64,000 nucleotides of DNA from Corallococcus coralloides DSM 2259 (GCF_000255295.1 NC_017030.1:1798001-1862000); one strand, 5' to 3'; numbered from the stretch's first letter, positions 1 through 7,868 are shown. Numbers and translations: made by a program. The notes: generated from the sequence alone by a model not told the origin.

Positions 1-1839
1 GAGAAGCTGGGCGGGCGGCTGACGCGGCCTCCGGTGGCGGTGACGTTCGAGGCGGGCGTCAACGCCGCGGGCGTGCGGCAGCCGGGGTGCTCGCTGTGCG
101 GTGACTGCGCCACGGGCTGCAACACCGGCGCGAAGAACACCGTGCTGATGAACTACCTGCCGGACGCGCACGCGCACGGGGCCCGCATCTTCACCGAGGT
201 GTCGGTGCGCGCGGTGGTGCCGGACGGCGCGAAGTGGCGCGTCTACTACCGCCCCCTCAACACCGGCCGCGAGCGCTTCGACGCACCCGATGCCTGGCTC
301 ACCGCGGACCGAGTCGTCCTGGCGGCCGGCACCATGGGCACGGCGGAGATCCTCCTGCGCTCGCGCGAGCTCGGCCTTCCGGTGTCCTCGAAGCTGGGCC
401 ACCGCTTCAGCAGCAACGGCGACGTGCTGGCCTTCGGCTACAACCTGGACATGCCCGTCCACGGCGTGGGCCACGGCGAGCAGAATCATGAGACGCGCGA
501 CCCGGTGGGCCCCTGCATCGCGGGCGTCATCGACCAGCGCGACACCGCGCGCCTGGACGAAGGGATGATCATCGAGGAGGGCGCCATCCCGGGCGCGCTC
601 GCGTCGCTGATGCCCGCGGCGCTCGCGGGGGCCGCGGCGCTGGTGGGCGAGGACACCGACGAGGGCATCCTGGACTGGGTCCAGGAGCGGCTGCGCCAGG
701 CGGACAGCTTCGTGCGCGGGCCGGACCACGGCGCGGTGGAGCACACGCAGACGCTGATGGTGATGTCGCACGACGAGGGCAAGGGCGAGCTGCGGCTGGA
801 GCACGACCGCGTGCGCCTGCACTGGCCGGACGCCGGTCGCGACCCGCAGCTCACCCGCATCGAGGAGCGCCTGCGCCGGGCCACCGCCGCGCTGGGCGGC
901 ACCTTCGTGCGCTACCCGCTCTGGTCCGAGGCCTTTGGCAAGGAGCTCCTGTGCACGCACCCGCTGGGCGGCTGTGTCATGGCCGAACGGGCGGAGGACG
1001 GCGTGGTGGACCACGAGGGGCGCGTCTTCTCCAGTGCCTCCGGCCACGCGGTGCATGAAGGGCTGTACGTGTCCGATGGCTCCGTGGTGCCTCGCTCGCT
1101 GGGCATCAACCCGCTGCTCACCATCTCCGCGGTGGCCGAGCGCGCCTGCGCCCTGATGGCCCGTCGCCATGGGTGGACCATCGACTACGCGCCGCTGCCG
1201 GAGGCCTCGGCGCCCCAGGCCCCCGGGCCCGTGGGCGTTCGCTTCACGGAGACGATGCACGGCTTCCTGTCCGGTGACGTGAAGGCCCCGCACCTGGAGG
1301 CCGGCGACCCGGAGCGCGACGACGCCACGCCTCTGCGCTTCGTGCTCACCGTGACGGCCGAGGACCTGGACGCGACGCTGCGCGACGAGCGTCACCCCTT
1401 GACGTTGACGGGCACGGTGACGGCGCCGGTGCTGTCGTCCCGCCCGCTGGTGGTGACGCGCGGCGAGCTGCGTCTGATGACCCGTGAGCATGCGCGGCCG
1501 GGCGGCCAGCGGATGGAGTACCTGCTGCACCTGCTCAGCGAGGCCGGCGAGCCGTACTACCTGGAGGGCTACAAGGACCTCTACGACGACCCGGGCCTGG
1601 ACCTGTGGAAGGACACCACGACGCTGTTCGTGTCCCTGCACCGGGGGAACGGCCCGGAGGCGCCGTGCATGGGCCGGGGCTTCCTGCGGCTGACGGCGGA
1701 GGAGTTCGCGCGCCAGCTCACCACCCTGCGCGTGCTCAACGCCCGGGACGGCGTGCAGCGGGCGGAGGCCCTGGCCCGCTTCGGCGGCTTCTTCTTCGGC
1801 GCCCTCTGGGACACCTACGTCCGGCGCGTGGCTGCCTAG
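1..1839 (+). CDS. GMC-family (cholesterol oxidase-like) flavoenzyme, 5' truncated
   Basis: FAD-dependent oxidoreductase of the glucose-methanol-choline family, cut by the window edge: the frame is open from base 1, and the first available start (GTG at 34) is internal to the protein. Visible are the cysteine-rich segment typical of cholesterol-oxidase-like members (CSLCGDCATGCNTGAKNT, near the beginning), the AAGTMGTAEILLRS strand-turn, and the C-terminal catalytic region with HPLGGC and the VSDGSVVPRSLGINPLLTI block that contacts FAD. About 200 residues follow the GMC core (from roughly VRFTETMHGF); the same kind of tail is seen in other bacterial cholesterol-oxidase-like proteins. The substrate (sterol or other alcohol) cannot be decided. 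The N-terminal Rossmann GxGxxG motif must lie outside the window. Confidence 0.85.
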   Translation, partial: EKLGGRLTRPPVAVTFEAGVNAAGVRQPGCSLCGDCATGCNTGAKNTVLMNYLPDAHAHGARIFTEVSVRAVVPDGAKWRVYYRPLNTGRERFDAPDAWLTADRVVLAAGTMGTAEILLRSRELGLPVSSKLGHRFSSNGDVLAFGYNLDMPVHGVGHGEQNHETRDPVGPCIAGVIDQRDTARLDEGMIIEEGAIPGALASLMPAALAGAAALVGEDTDEGILDWVQERLRQADSFVRGPDHGAVEHTQTLMVMSHDEGKGELRLEHDRVRLHWPDAGRDPQLTRIEERLRRATAALGGTFVRYPLWSEAFGKELLCTHPLGGCVMAERAEDGVVDHEGRVFSSASGHAVHEGLYVSDGSVVPRSLGINPLLTISAVAERACALMARRHGWTIDYAPLPEASAPQAPGPVGVRFTETMHGFLSGDVKAPHLEAGDPERDDATPLRFVLTVTAEDLDATLRDERHPLTLTGTVTAPVLSSRPLVVTRGELRLMTREHARPGGQRMEYLLHLLSEAGEPYYLEGYKDLYDDPGLDLWKDTTTLFVSLHRGNGPEAPCMGRGFLRLTAEEFARQLTTLRVLNARDGVQRAEALARFGGFFFGALWDTYVRRVAA

Positions 1840-1852
1840 CAGTCAGGCAGCC
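1830..1852 (+). terminator. 8-bp hairpin across the stop codon of the GMC gene
   Basis: GGCTGCCT (1830-1837) and AGGCAGCC (1845-1852) form a perfect 8-bp stem with a 7-nt loop, overlapping the TAG stop at 1837-1839. There is no T-run after it, so it may be a rho-independent-like 3' end, an mRNA stabiliser or chance. Confidence 0.35.
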
Positions 1853-1941
1853 GGCGGACAGTGCTGCAGTCCGCGATGACGTGCCCTCCGGGACGGGCAT
1901 GGGCACCCTGTTACCCACCGGGACCGACAGGGAGGACCCCC

Positions 1942-2457
1942 ATGGCTGAAGACCGTGATCCGCAGCGCCGCTCCGGCGCACCCCAGGACGAGGAGCATGC
2001 GGAAGAGCGGCGCGAGCTGTCCATCGAGGAGCGGCGCGCGCGGCGCAGTGCGATGCGGGCCAGTCAGACGTATGCCCGCTTCATCGACCACCTCTGCGAC
2101 CGGGGCGGCATGTCCCCGAGTGTCGCCCAGCAGGCGGCCGTCTCCGTGCTCTGCGGCCTGGAGCAGCGCATCCAGGCGGAGGAGTCCCAGGACCTCGAAG
2201 CGCAGCTGCCGCGCAAGCTCACGGAGCTGCTGCACCGCTGTGAGCGCCACGACGCCGACCCCCGCCCGTCGAAGTTCGGCCGCGACGAGCTGCTGAAGCT
2301 GGTGGGCGAGGACCTGGCCTTGAACCCGGACGCAGTGGAGCCCGTGGTGCGCGCGGTGATGGACGCCGTCCGTCATCAAATCAGCGAAGGTGAGGCGGAG
2401 GACGTGAGCGCCCAGCTGCCCGCGGACATCCGCCACCTTTGGCTGCCGACGATGTGA
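1942..2457 (+). CDS. DUF2267 domain protein
   Basis: 171-residue soluble protein. The body from about residue 45 (YARFIDHLCDRG ... AVLCGLEQRI-like ... DLEAQLPRKLTELL) matches the DUF2267 pattern, in which two similar helical units each end in an AQLP motif (here LEAQLPRKL and VSAQLPADI). The first 40 residues are charged and low in complexity. The start is the ATG at 1942, preceded by GGAGGA at 1931-1936; an in-frame start at 1861 has no ribosome binding site. The function of DUF2267 proteins is not established. It lies alone, 102 bp after the GMC gene and 45 bp before the acyl-CoA-binding protein gene. Confidence 0.8.
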   Translation: MAEDRDPQRRSGAPQDEEHAEERRELSIEERRARRSAMRASQTYARFIDHLCDRGGMSPSVAQQAAVSVLCGLEQRIQAEESQDLEAQLPRKLTELLHRCERHDADPRPSKFGRDELLKLVGEDLALNPDAVEPVVRAVMDAVRHQISEGEAEDVSAQLPADIRHLWLPTM

Positions 2458-2502
2458 GGCCGGCTGTTAAGGTCTCCGGCACACGCTTGCCGGAGACCGC
2501 GC

Positions 2503-2760
2503 ATGGCCCTCGATGATGACTTCAGCGCCGCCCAGAGCCGGGTGAAGACGCTGTCCAAGGCTCCCTCGAACGACACGTTGTTGGAGCTGTACTCCCTCTA
2601 CAAGCAGGGCACGGAAGGGGACGTGCAGGGCAAGCGCCCCGGCATGCTCGATATCAAGGGGCGCGCGAAGTACGACGCGTGGGCCGGCCGCAAGGGGCTG
2701 GCGAAGGACGCCGCGAAGCAGCAGTACGTGGCGCTCGTGGACAAGCTCCTGCGCGGGTAG
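2503..2760 (+). CDS. Acyl-CoA-binding protein (ACBP)
   Basis: 85-residue protein of the usual ACBP length. The four-helix family signature is present: LYSLYKQGTEGDV, then KRPGMLDIKGRAKYDAW, then a final amphipathic helix. The Tyr and Lys residues that hold the CoA phosphate in ACBPs (YSLYKQ, KYDAW) are kept. Expected role: binds and buffers medium- and long-chain acyl-CoA esters in the cytoplasm. A GGAGA ribosome binding site lies 8-9 bases before the ATG. The next gene starts 12 bp after the stop, so the two are probably co-transcribed. ACBP is uncommon in bacteria overall but recurrent in myxobacteria. Confidence 0.93.
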   Translation: MALDDDFSAAQSRVKTLSKAPSNDTLLELYSLYKQGTEGDVQGKRPGMLDIKGRAKYDAWAGRKGLAKDAAKQQYVALVDKLLRG

Positions 2761-2772
2761 GCACGGCCCCTC

Positions 2773-3942
2773 ATGCCCCAATGGCTCCGGATGGCGCTGT
2801 TCCTCGTGCCGGTCACCACGCTGCTCGCGCTGGCGCACGTCTACCTGTACCGGCGCCTGGTGCGCGACGTGACGGCGAGCAAGGCCCTGCGCCGCGCGGG
2901 GCTGGTGCTCTTCGCCGGGGGGCTGGTGGGGTCGCTGGGCGCCCGGATGGTCGGGGCGATGTTCTCCTCCGAAGTGGCGTGGTGGACGAGCATCGCCCTG
3001 CTGGTGTGGATGGGGCTGGTGCTCTACCTGCTCATGTTCACCCTGGGGCTGGACGTGGCTCGGGGCGTCTTCGCCAAGGCGCGAAAGCTGCCGGAGCCGC
3101 CGTCGCCCGAGCGCCGGGCCTTCCTCGCCCGGGGGCTCGCGACGGGGGCCACCGTGGCGGGCGCGGCGGTGAGCACCTATGGCACCTGGCGCGCGTTCCA
3201 CCCTCCGGACGTGCGTGACATCCCGGTGCGGCTGCCCGGACTGCCCAAGGCGCTGGAGGGCTTCACGCTGGTGCAGCTCACCGACATCCACATTGGCGGG
3301 GTGTTGCAGCGCCGCTTCGTGGACGAGTTGGTGGCGCGCACCAACGCGCTCAAGCCGGACCTCATCGCGGTGACGGGCGACCTGGTGGATGGCACGGTGC
3401 CGGAGCTGGGGCGTTACGTGGGCGGCTTCGGCGCGCTCAAGGCCCGGCACGGCGCGTACTTCGTCACCGGCAACCACGACTACTACTCCGGCGTGGAGGC
3501 GTGGACGGAGTTCGTCCGGGGGCTGGGCATCACCGTGCTGCGCAACCGCGCCGTGTCCATCGGGGACGCGGGCGCGTCCTTCGACCTCATTGGCGTGGAC
3601 GACTGGAGCGCGAGCCGCTTCGGTCAGGCCGGGTATGACCTGGACGCGGCGCTGAAGGGCTTCCGGCCGGACCGCGCGTCGGTGCTGCTGGCGCACCAGC
3701 CCTCCAACTTCGAGGTGGTGGCCCAGCGCGGCGTGGGGCTCCAGGTCTCAGGCCACACGCACGGCGGACAGATGTTCCCGGGCAACGTGCTCGGCCAGCT
3801 CATCTGGGGCGAGCAGAACGCGGGCCTGAGCCAGCAGGGCGGCTCCCAGCTCTACGTCAGCCGCGGGTGCGGCTTCGTGGGTCCACCCATGCGCGTCGCC
3901 GCGCCGCCGGAGATTGCCCGCATCATCCTGCTGCCGGGCTGA
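2773..3942 (+). CDS. Membrane-anchored metallophosphoesterase (YaeI-like)
   Basis: 389 residues. Three hydrophobic segments lie in the first 100 residues, then a PERRAFLARG stretch resembling a twin-arginine-type junction, then a calcineurin-like phosphoesterase domain. All metal-ligand blocks are visible in order: LTDIHIGG, VTGDLVDG, GNHDYYSG, LLAHQPSNF and SGHTHGGQ. It should be a di-metal phosphoesterase facing the periplasm; in the YaeI/YkuE group some members act on UDP-2,3-diacylglucosamine or other lipid-linked phosphates, but no substrate can be read here. It starts 12 bp after the ACBP gene, and its stop is 9 bp from the convergent JAMM gene. Confidence 0.88.
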   Translation: MPQWLRMALFLVPVTTLLALAHVYLYRRLVRDVTASKALRRAGLVLFAGGLVGSLGARMVGAMFSSEVAWWTSIALLVWMGLVLYLLMFTLGLDVARGVFAKARKLPEPPSPERRAFLARGLATGATVAGAAVSTYGTWRAFHPPDVRDIPVRLPGLPKALEGFTLVQLTDIHIGGVLQRRFVDELVARTNALKPDLIAVTGDLVDGTVPELGRYVGGFGALKARHGAYFVTGNHDYYSGVEAWTEFVRGLGITVLRNRAVSIGDAGASFDLIGVDDWSASRFGQAGYDLDAALKGFRPDRASVLLAHQPSNFEVVAQRGVGLQVSGHTHGGQMFPGNVLGQLIWGEQNAGLSQQGGSQLYVSRGCGFVGPPMRVAAPPEIARIILLPG

Positions 3943-3951
3943 AGAAGAGGC

Positions 3952-4380
3952 TCACGGTTTGCGGTGGGCTCGTTCCAGGAGCAGGCCGTCTTCCTGGAGG
4001 ATGGTGGGCCCGGGACGGGGCCGCCCGTACAGGAGCCCCGAGGCGATGCGCAGCGGCGCGGCCCACGCGGGCTCGTCGCGCACCAGCACGTCCTCGCCGC
4101 CGATGCGGACCACCATGCCGTCGGGGGCCACCACGGAGAAGCGCAGCGGCCGGCCCAGCGCCGCCTGGAGCGCGGCCATGGTCGTTTCGTCCTCCTGCGA
4201 GAAGGCCAGCGGGCCCTCCGGGTGGCTGTGGGTGATTTCCACCAGCGTGTCCCTCAGGCTCCAGATGGCTTCCCACCGGGGGCGGGAGTCCGGCAGCGCC
4301 ATGGGGTCGTCGAAGGAATCGCCCCACAACACCTGATCCTCCGGCCCGATGAGCAGGCACACCTCGCGCGTCGTCGACAT
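3952..4380 (-). CDS. JAMM/MPN (Prok-JAB) metallopeptidase-like protein
   Basis: 142 residues from the ATG at 4380; longer readings upstream lack support. It carries an intact JAMM zinc signature, His51-Ser-His53-(7 residues)-Ser61-x-x-Asp64, with a candidate upstream catalytic Glu6 in TREVCLLIG, which resembles the E-x-C-G-L-L-G block of bacterial JAB proteins. JAMM proteins hydrolyse isopeptide bonds (ubiquitin-like conjugates), process sulfur-carrier tails or act in antiphage systems. No ubiquitin-like, E1 or E2 gene is nearby. It is the last gene of the apparent operon with the unknown 414-residue protein (65 bp gap) and the Ro60-like protein, suggesting a shared process. Catalytic activity is inferred only from the motif. 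Confidence 0.75.
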   Translation of the reverse strand: MSTTREVCLLIGPEDQVLWGDSFDDPMALPDSRPRWEAIWSLRDTLVEITHSHPEGPLAFSQEDETTMAALQAALGRPLRFSVVAPDGMVVRIGGEDVLVRDEPAWAAPLRIASGLLYGRPRPGPTILQEDGLLLERAHRKP

Positions 4381-4445
4381 TGAAGTCCTTCCTCCCGAAT
4401 GGCCCGTACCGACGTGGGGGACGGGCCCGGTCGGACACGCGGGTT

Positions 4446-5690
4446 TCAGAGGTGCCGGGTGATGACCAGCGCGTCCGTGTCGATGGCTTCCTTGAGCACC
4501 GACGGCAGGCTCTCCAGCGTGACGCGGTTGTCCGCGCCCGCCAGGCACACGCCTGCGTCGCGCACGCGCAACGTCGCGGCCTCCACCACCGTGACGAAGC
4601 GCTCGCCCATGAACGTGTAGACGACCTCAAGCAGGCCGTCCCCCATCCGGCGGTGGTCCAGCAGCCGCGCGCCGGCCTTGTCCAGCGCGCGCTCCACCCG
4701 CGCGCCGACCTCCGACTCCGCGCGCCCGCGCTCCTGGCGAGTGTGGCCCCGTCCGTCCCGCGTGCCCGGCGTCCGGCCTGAAGCGCGCGCGGAGGCATCC
4801 CGGCGTGCTTCCCACGCCTCACGCCCGTTCGTGACCTGCCCCGAGCCGGCCCACGCGGCTTCACGGACGTCCGCGTCCCACGGGGACCGCGCGGTGCCGG
4901 GCTCCTGGCGCATCCGCGTACGGGCCCCCTCGCCGTGAAGGGTCTCCCAGCGTTCGCGCTCACGCCCTGACAACGCCCGCCCGAGTTCGCGTCCCTCCGC
5001 GTCCCGCCAGACCTCCGGCGTGCCGGTCTCATGCATCCGCGCACGGGTCTCTGCTTCGCGCCGGGCCTCCAGCTCCGCCTGCATCCGGATGAAGCGGGCA
5101 CGCTCCTCCGCCAGCCGGCGCAGGCAACGCTCCGCCTCCTCGCGTCCCTCGCGCGCCACGTCGAGCACCCGCGCACGGGCCTCCACGGGCGCGAACGGGA
5201 TGCCCGTGCCTCGCGACACCGACTCCAGCACCGCGAAGCCGAACGCCGCGCGCAGCGATGCACTCACGCCTCGCGCGTCCCCCAGCGCACGGTCTTCCTC
5301 CAGCGCTCGGCGCGCCGTCTCCTCCGCCTCGCCCTCGAACTCCACGCCCTCGAAGAGCAGCGTGCCGTCATGCCAGCGGCGCGCCGTCACCGGCGACAGG
5401 CGCGGCGGCTCCTCCTCCTCCGGCATCAACGCCAGCGGTTCCGCCACCGCGCCCTCGCGCACCAGCCGCGTTCCCCAGACATGGCCCCGCACGCGCGGCA
5501 GCGCCTCCATCCCTTCGGGAGACGCCGGCTCTCGTGCGGTGGCCTCGCGGCCCTTCACCTCGAAACGCCACCAGCCCGGGGCGACGGGCTGGGTGACGCG
5601 CAGGCGGCGTGAAGGCGCGTCCACGGTCCCGCCGCCGGAATACGGCAGCACCGCCGACTCCACCTTCCCGAGCAGCTTCCGGTAGTCCAC
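4446..5690 (-). CDS. Unknown protein of the Ro60-like operon
   Basis: 414 residues, no family recognised. Three parts can be seen: an N-terminal beta-rich region (about 1-130); a long Arg/Glu-rich helical or coiled-coil region (about 180-330, with segments such as EEAERCLRRLAEERARF); and a compact C-terminal domain (about 345-414, beginning near LLDHRRMGDGLLEVVYTF). No signal peptide or membrane segment is apparent. The first methionine lies 16 bp after the stop of the Ro60-like gene, implying co-transcription. The high arginine content of the middle region would suit nucleic-acid contact, but that is speculation. Confidence 0.7.
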   Translation of the reverse strand: MDYRKLLGKVESAVLPYSGGGTVDAPSRRLRVTQPVAPGWWRFEVKGREATAREPASPEGMEALPRVRGHVWGTRLVREGAVAEPLALMPEEEEPPRLSPVTARRWHDGTLLFEGVEFEGEAEETARRALEEDRALGDARGVSASLRAAFGFAVLESVSRGTGIPFAPVEARARVLDVAREGREEAERCLRRLAEERARFIRMQAELEARREAETRARMHETGTPEVWRDAEGRELGRALSGRERERWETLHGEGARTRMRQEPGTARSPWDADVREAAWAGSGQVTNGREAWEARRDASARASGRTPGTRDGRGHTRQERGRAESEVGARVERALDKAGARLLDHRRMGDGLLEVVYTFMGERFVTVVEAATLRVRDAGVCLAGADNRVTLESLPSVLKEAIDTDALVITRHL

Positions 5691-5706
5691 GCCCCTGCCT
5701 CCTTCT

Positions 5707-7467
5707 TCACGCCACCTTCAACAGCGGCGTGCTCATCACCCGGTCCACCCAGCCGGACTGGCTGGCCCCCGCCTCGCGCGGAGCGTCCATCAGCGCATGG
5801 AGCACGCGCGGCACCTGGTAGGGGTCCGCGAACTGCCCCACGCTCACCTCACTGAAGGGCACGCCCAGCTGCTTCGCCCCCGAGCGCACCGTGTTGCCAC
5901 GCGCCCCCGCCACGCTCACCAGCAGCGCCATGGCCGCCACGCTGTAGCCACACGCGTGGAAGGCCTTGGCGAACTGGTCGCCTGCCTCGCCCGCCTCGTC
6001 ACCCACCACCATCACCACCAGCTTCGCCTCCGCCGGGATGCGCACCCCGGAGCGGTGCAGCGCGTGGACACCGGCCGCGTGCACCGTGCCGCCGGACGCC
6101 TTCAGTCCGGACAGCATGTGCTGCACCGCCGTGCGGTTGGCCGCCTTGGGCTGCAGCACCATGCCCATGGTGTCGAACGCCGCCACGTGCAGCTTGTCCA
6201 TCGGGAAGCCCGCGAGGATGCGCGACAGCGCCTCCTTGGACTGCTCGATGGCGCCCTCCATGGACCCCGACTTGTCGATGAGGAACATCACCCGCACGTC
6301 CGTCTCCGCCGTCGCCTCCGCCACCGCCTTCTTCACCGCGTTGTCGCTCGCCTCCTCCAGCTTGCGACGCACGTCCTCGCCGCGGACGTTCTTCGCGATG
6401 TTCAGCGAGCGCTGATCCGTGGCGTTCGCCACCGCCCGCTCCCAGCGCGCCTTCACGGACGGCTCCTGCAACAGGCCCAGGTCCTCCAGCGTGGGCGTCA
6501 TCAGCCGCAGGTCGCGGTCCGACAACGACGGCAGCAGCGTGGCCAGGATGGCGGGCGTGAGGCCCACGTCCTTCGGCAGCCGGCCCACGACCTCCTTGTA
6601 GGAGAGCCGCTCCAGTTCAATCCACTCGCAGATCTCCGCCTCGGAGAGGCCGTCGAAGCGCTCGCGCTTCACCAGCGTGAGCCCGTGCAGCCCCACCTGA
6701 CGGTGGCCGCCGTCCGCCTGCTTCTGCTTCCAGCCGAGCACCTCGAAGAAGCCCTGCGACTGGGGCTTGTAGCCCGCCTTGCGCGCCAGCTTCTTCAGCG
6801 TCTCCTTGTAGCCCGCCTTCACCAGGCCCTGGAGCATGGGCAGGTTCGCCTCACGCGCGGCCAGCCACTTCTGGGCCACGCGCTTCCAGCGGCCCAGGGG
6901 CGGCTTGCGCGACGCCGGGTCCCCGAAGCCCGCGGCGCGGTTGAGGCGCGCGATCTCCGGCGTCTCCAGCAGCTCCGCCACGCGCAGCACGGCCTTGGGC
7001 GTGAGCATCCGCGTGGAGCGGCGCACGTAGTGCAGCACCATGGCCTCGCCGATGGAGCGGTAGTCGTCGTCGTGGAAGGCGATGGCGCCCTGGCCGTCAC
7101 GCACGGGCTGGCCCGCGTGCTCCTGCACCAGCATCAGCGCGCAGGTGGCCACCTTCAGGTCGCGCCAGTCCGTCTGCGTCAGCGCGTACGACGCGAAGTG
7201 CGCCATCAGCGTCGGGTTGAGGCGGTAGAGCTCCAGCAACTGGCCGTACAGCTTCACCGCGGCGGGAACGAACAGGCCCGGCGACGCCTTGCGGCCGCGC
7301 GACAGGGCCTTCGCGTCCGCGCCGGCGACGGCCACCCAGGTGCCATTCACGTCCAGGCCGGGGCGGTGGTGCCACAGGTGGGCGGAGCCACCGAGCACCA
7401 CGTCGAGCAGGCGCTCGGCCGGTCCTCGCTGCGTCTCCGGAAGGGTCGTCTGGGTGCGAGCGGTCAT
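5707..7467 (-). CDS. Ro60-like (TROVE-type) HEAT/von Willebrand A protein
   Basis: 586 residues. Residues about 1-380 are almost wholly helical, with a stretch around 285-350 (YKEVVGRLPKD, LLPSLSDRDLRLM, LGLL) that resembles the last HEAT-like repeats of Ro60/Rsr TROVE proteins. Residues about 391-570 form a von Willebrand A domain with the MIDAS motif Asp398-x-Ser400-x-Ser402 and probable ligands Thr461 and Asp490. Ro60 orthologs are ring-shaped proteins that hold Y RNA and steer exonucleases to structured or misfolded RNA. Similarity of the N-terminal half to classic TROVE is weak, so the name rests on architecture plus the tRNA-like RNA 62 bp upstream on the same strand. A purine-rich AAAGGGGGACG precedes the ATG. 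A generic vWA protein is the alternative. Confidence 0.65.
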   Translation of the reverse strand: MTARTQTTLPETQRGPAERLLDVVLGGSAHLWHHRPGLDVNGTWVAVAGADAKALSRGRKASPGLFVPAAVKLYGQLLELYRLNPTLMAHFASYALTQTDWRDLKVATCALMLVQEHAGQPVRDGQGAIAFHDDDYRSIGEAMVLHYVRRSTRMLTPKAVLRVAELLETPEIARLNRAAGFGDPASRKPPLGRWKRVAQKWLAAREANLPMLQGLVKAGYKETLKKLARKAGYKPQSQGFFEVLGWKQKQADGGHRQVGLHGLTLVKRERFDGLSEAEICEWIELERLSYKEVVGRLPKDVGLTPAILATLLPSLSDRDLRLMTPTLEDLGLLQEPSVKARWERAVANATDQRSLNIAKNVRGEDVRRKLEEASDNAVKKAVAEATAETDVRVMFLIDKSGSMEGAIEQSKEALSRILAGFPMDKLHVAAFDTMGMVLQPKAANRTAVQHMLSGLKASGGTVHAAGVHALHRSGVRIPAEAKLVVMVVGDEAGEAGDQFAKAFHACGYSVAAMALLVSVAGARGNTVRSGAKQLGVPFSEVSVGQFADPYQVPRVLHALMDAPREAGASQSGWVDRVMSTPLLKVA

Positions 7468-7868
7468 GGCGGTCGTCCCCCTTTCGGGACGGAGGCATGC
7501 CCGGAAGGGCTGCCTGGAGATGGGAGGGAAAAAGTGAGCGCCCGAGTGAGGAAGCCGGAAGGCTGAATCCAGAGTTCAGTGCCGGACCGCCGGCGGGCCC
7601 CCCGCCTTGCGAGCGGAGGGGTGGAGTCGAACCACGGCGTGTAGGGCCTCTTCGGCCGGGCGCTCGAAAGCGATGCGCCCCTGGACGCCCCCCTGGCCGG
7701 AATCCTGACGGCGCCATTTTCGGGCCTCCTTCCGGGACATTAGGAGTCTGCCCGGGCCTCTATGGAGGCGACCCGCCGCGTCATCCGCGGGCTCTTGAAA
7801 AAAGCGTGTCAGGAAACGCGGAGGGCCTGAGTCGGGGGTTCTGGTAACCAGTCGGAGGCTGTTCGCGG
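7468..7868. other. Divergent intergenic region with ncRNA and promoters
   Basis: A 401-bp gap between the Ro60-like gene (-) and a sigma-factor gene (+). 7529-7666 holds the tRNA-like RNA described separately. The remaining part (7681-7868) has short hairpins: a GCCTC/GAGGC pair near 7755-7770, CCGCG/CGCGG near 7775-7790, and a weak GCGT/ACGC stem on the minus strand followed by a T-run at 7803-7798. I could not identify convincing -35/-10 boxes for either direction. Confidence 0.6.
7529..7666 (-). ncRNA. Candidate Y RNA with permuted tRNA-like module
   Basis: Read on the minus strand, about 138 nt. The 5' strand 7665-7657 (GAGCGCCCG) pairs perfectly over 9 bp with 7544-7536 (CGGGCGCTC). The helix continues through a 3x3 internal loop, 2 bp, an A.C mismatch and 6 bp (7650-7645 with 7556-7551). 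Inside are, in order: a T-arm (GTGG-TTCGACT-CCAC, 7635-7621); an 8-bp acceptor-like hairpin (CCCTCCGC/GCGGGGGG, 7620-7598, loop TCGCAAG); a D-arm-like hairpin (GCCG-GCGGTC-CGGC, 7594-7581); A7580; and an anticodon-type arm (CTGAA-CTCTGGA-TTCAG, 7579-7563) with U33 and a CUG (Gln) anticodon. TTTTT (7533-7529) follows the closing helix, as in intrinsic termination. Known bacterial Y RNAs lie beside Ro60 genes, have a long Ro-binding stem with an internal loop, and contain a tRNA-mimicking domain. The order of arms rules out an ordinary tRNA. A competing hairpin (7680-7675 with 7663-7658) exists at the 5' end. Confidence 0.65.

Noticed and set aside
3952-7467. A ubiquitin-like bacterial conjugation/antiphage operon
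   Set aside because: No E1, E2 or ubiquitin-like protein is found, so the JAMM motif alone is not enough.
7563-7635. An ordinary tRNA-Gln gene on the minus strand
   Set aside because: The T-arm comes before the D- and anticodon arms and there is no open acceptor end or CCA, so a canonical tRNA cannot form. Re-read as a Y-RNA-like permuted element.
7681-7800. A second Y RNA upstream of the first
   Set aside because: Only short 4-6 bp hairpins; no closing helix, T-loop or terminator-like end.
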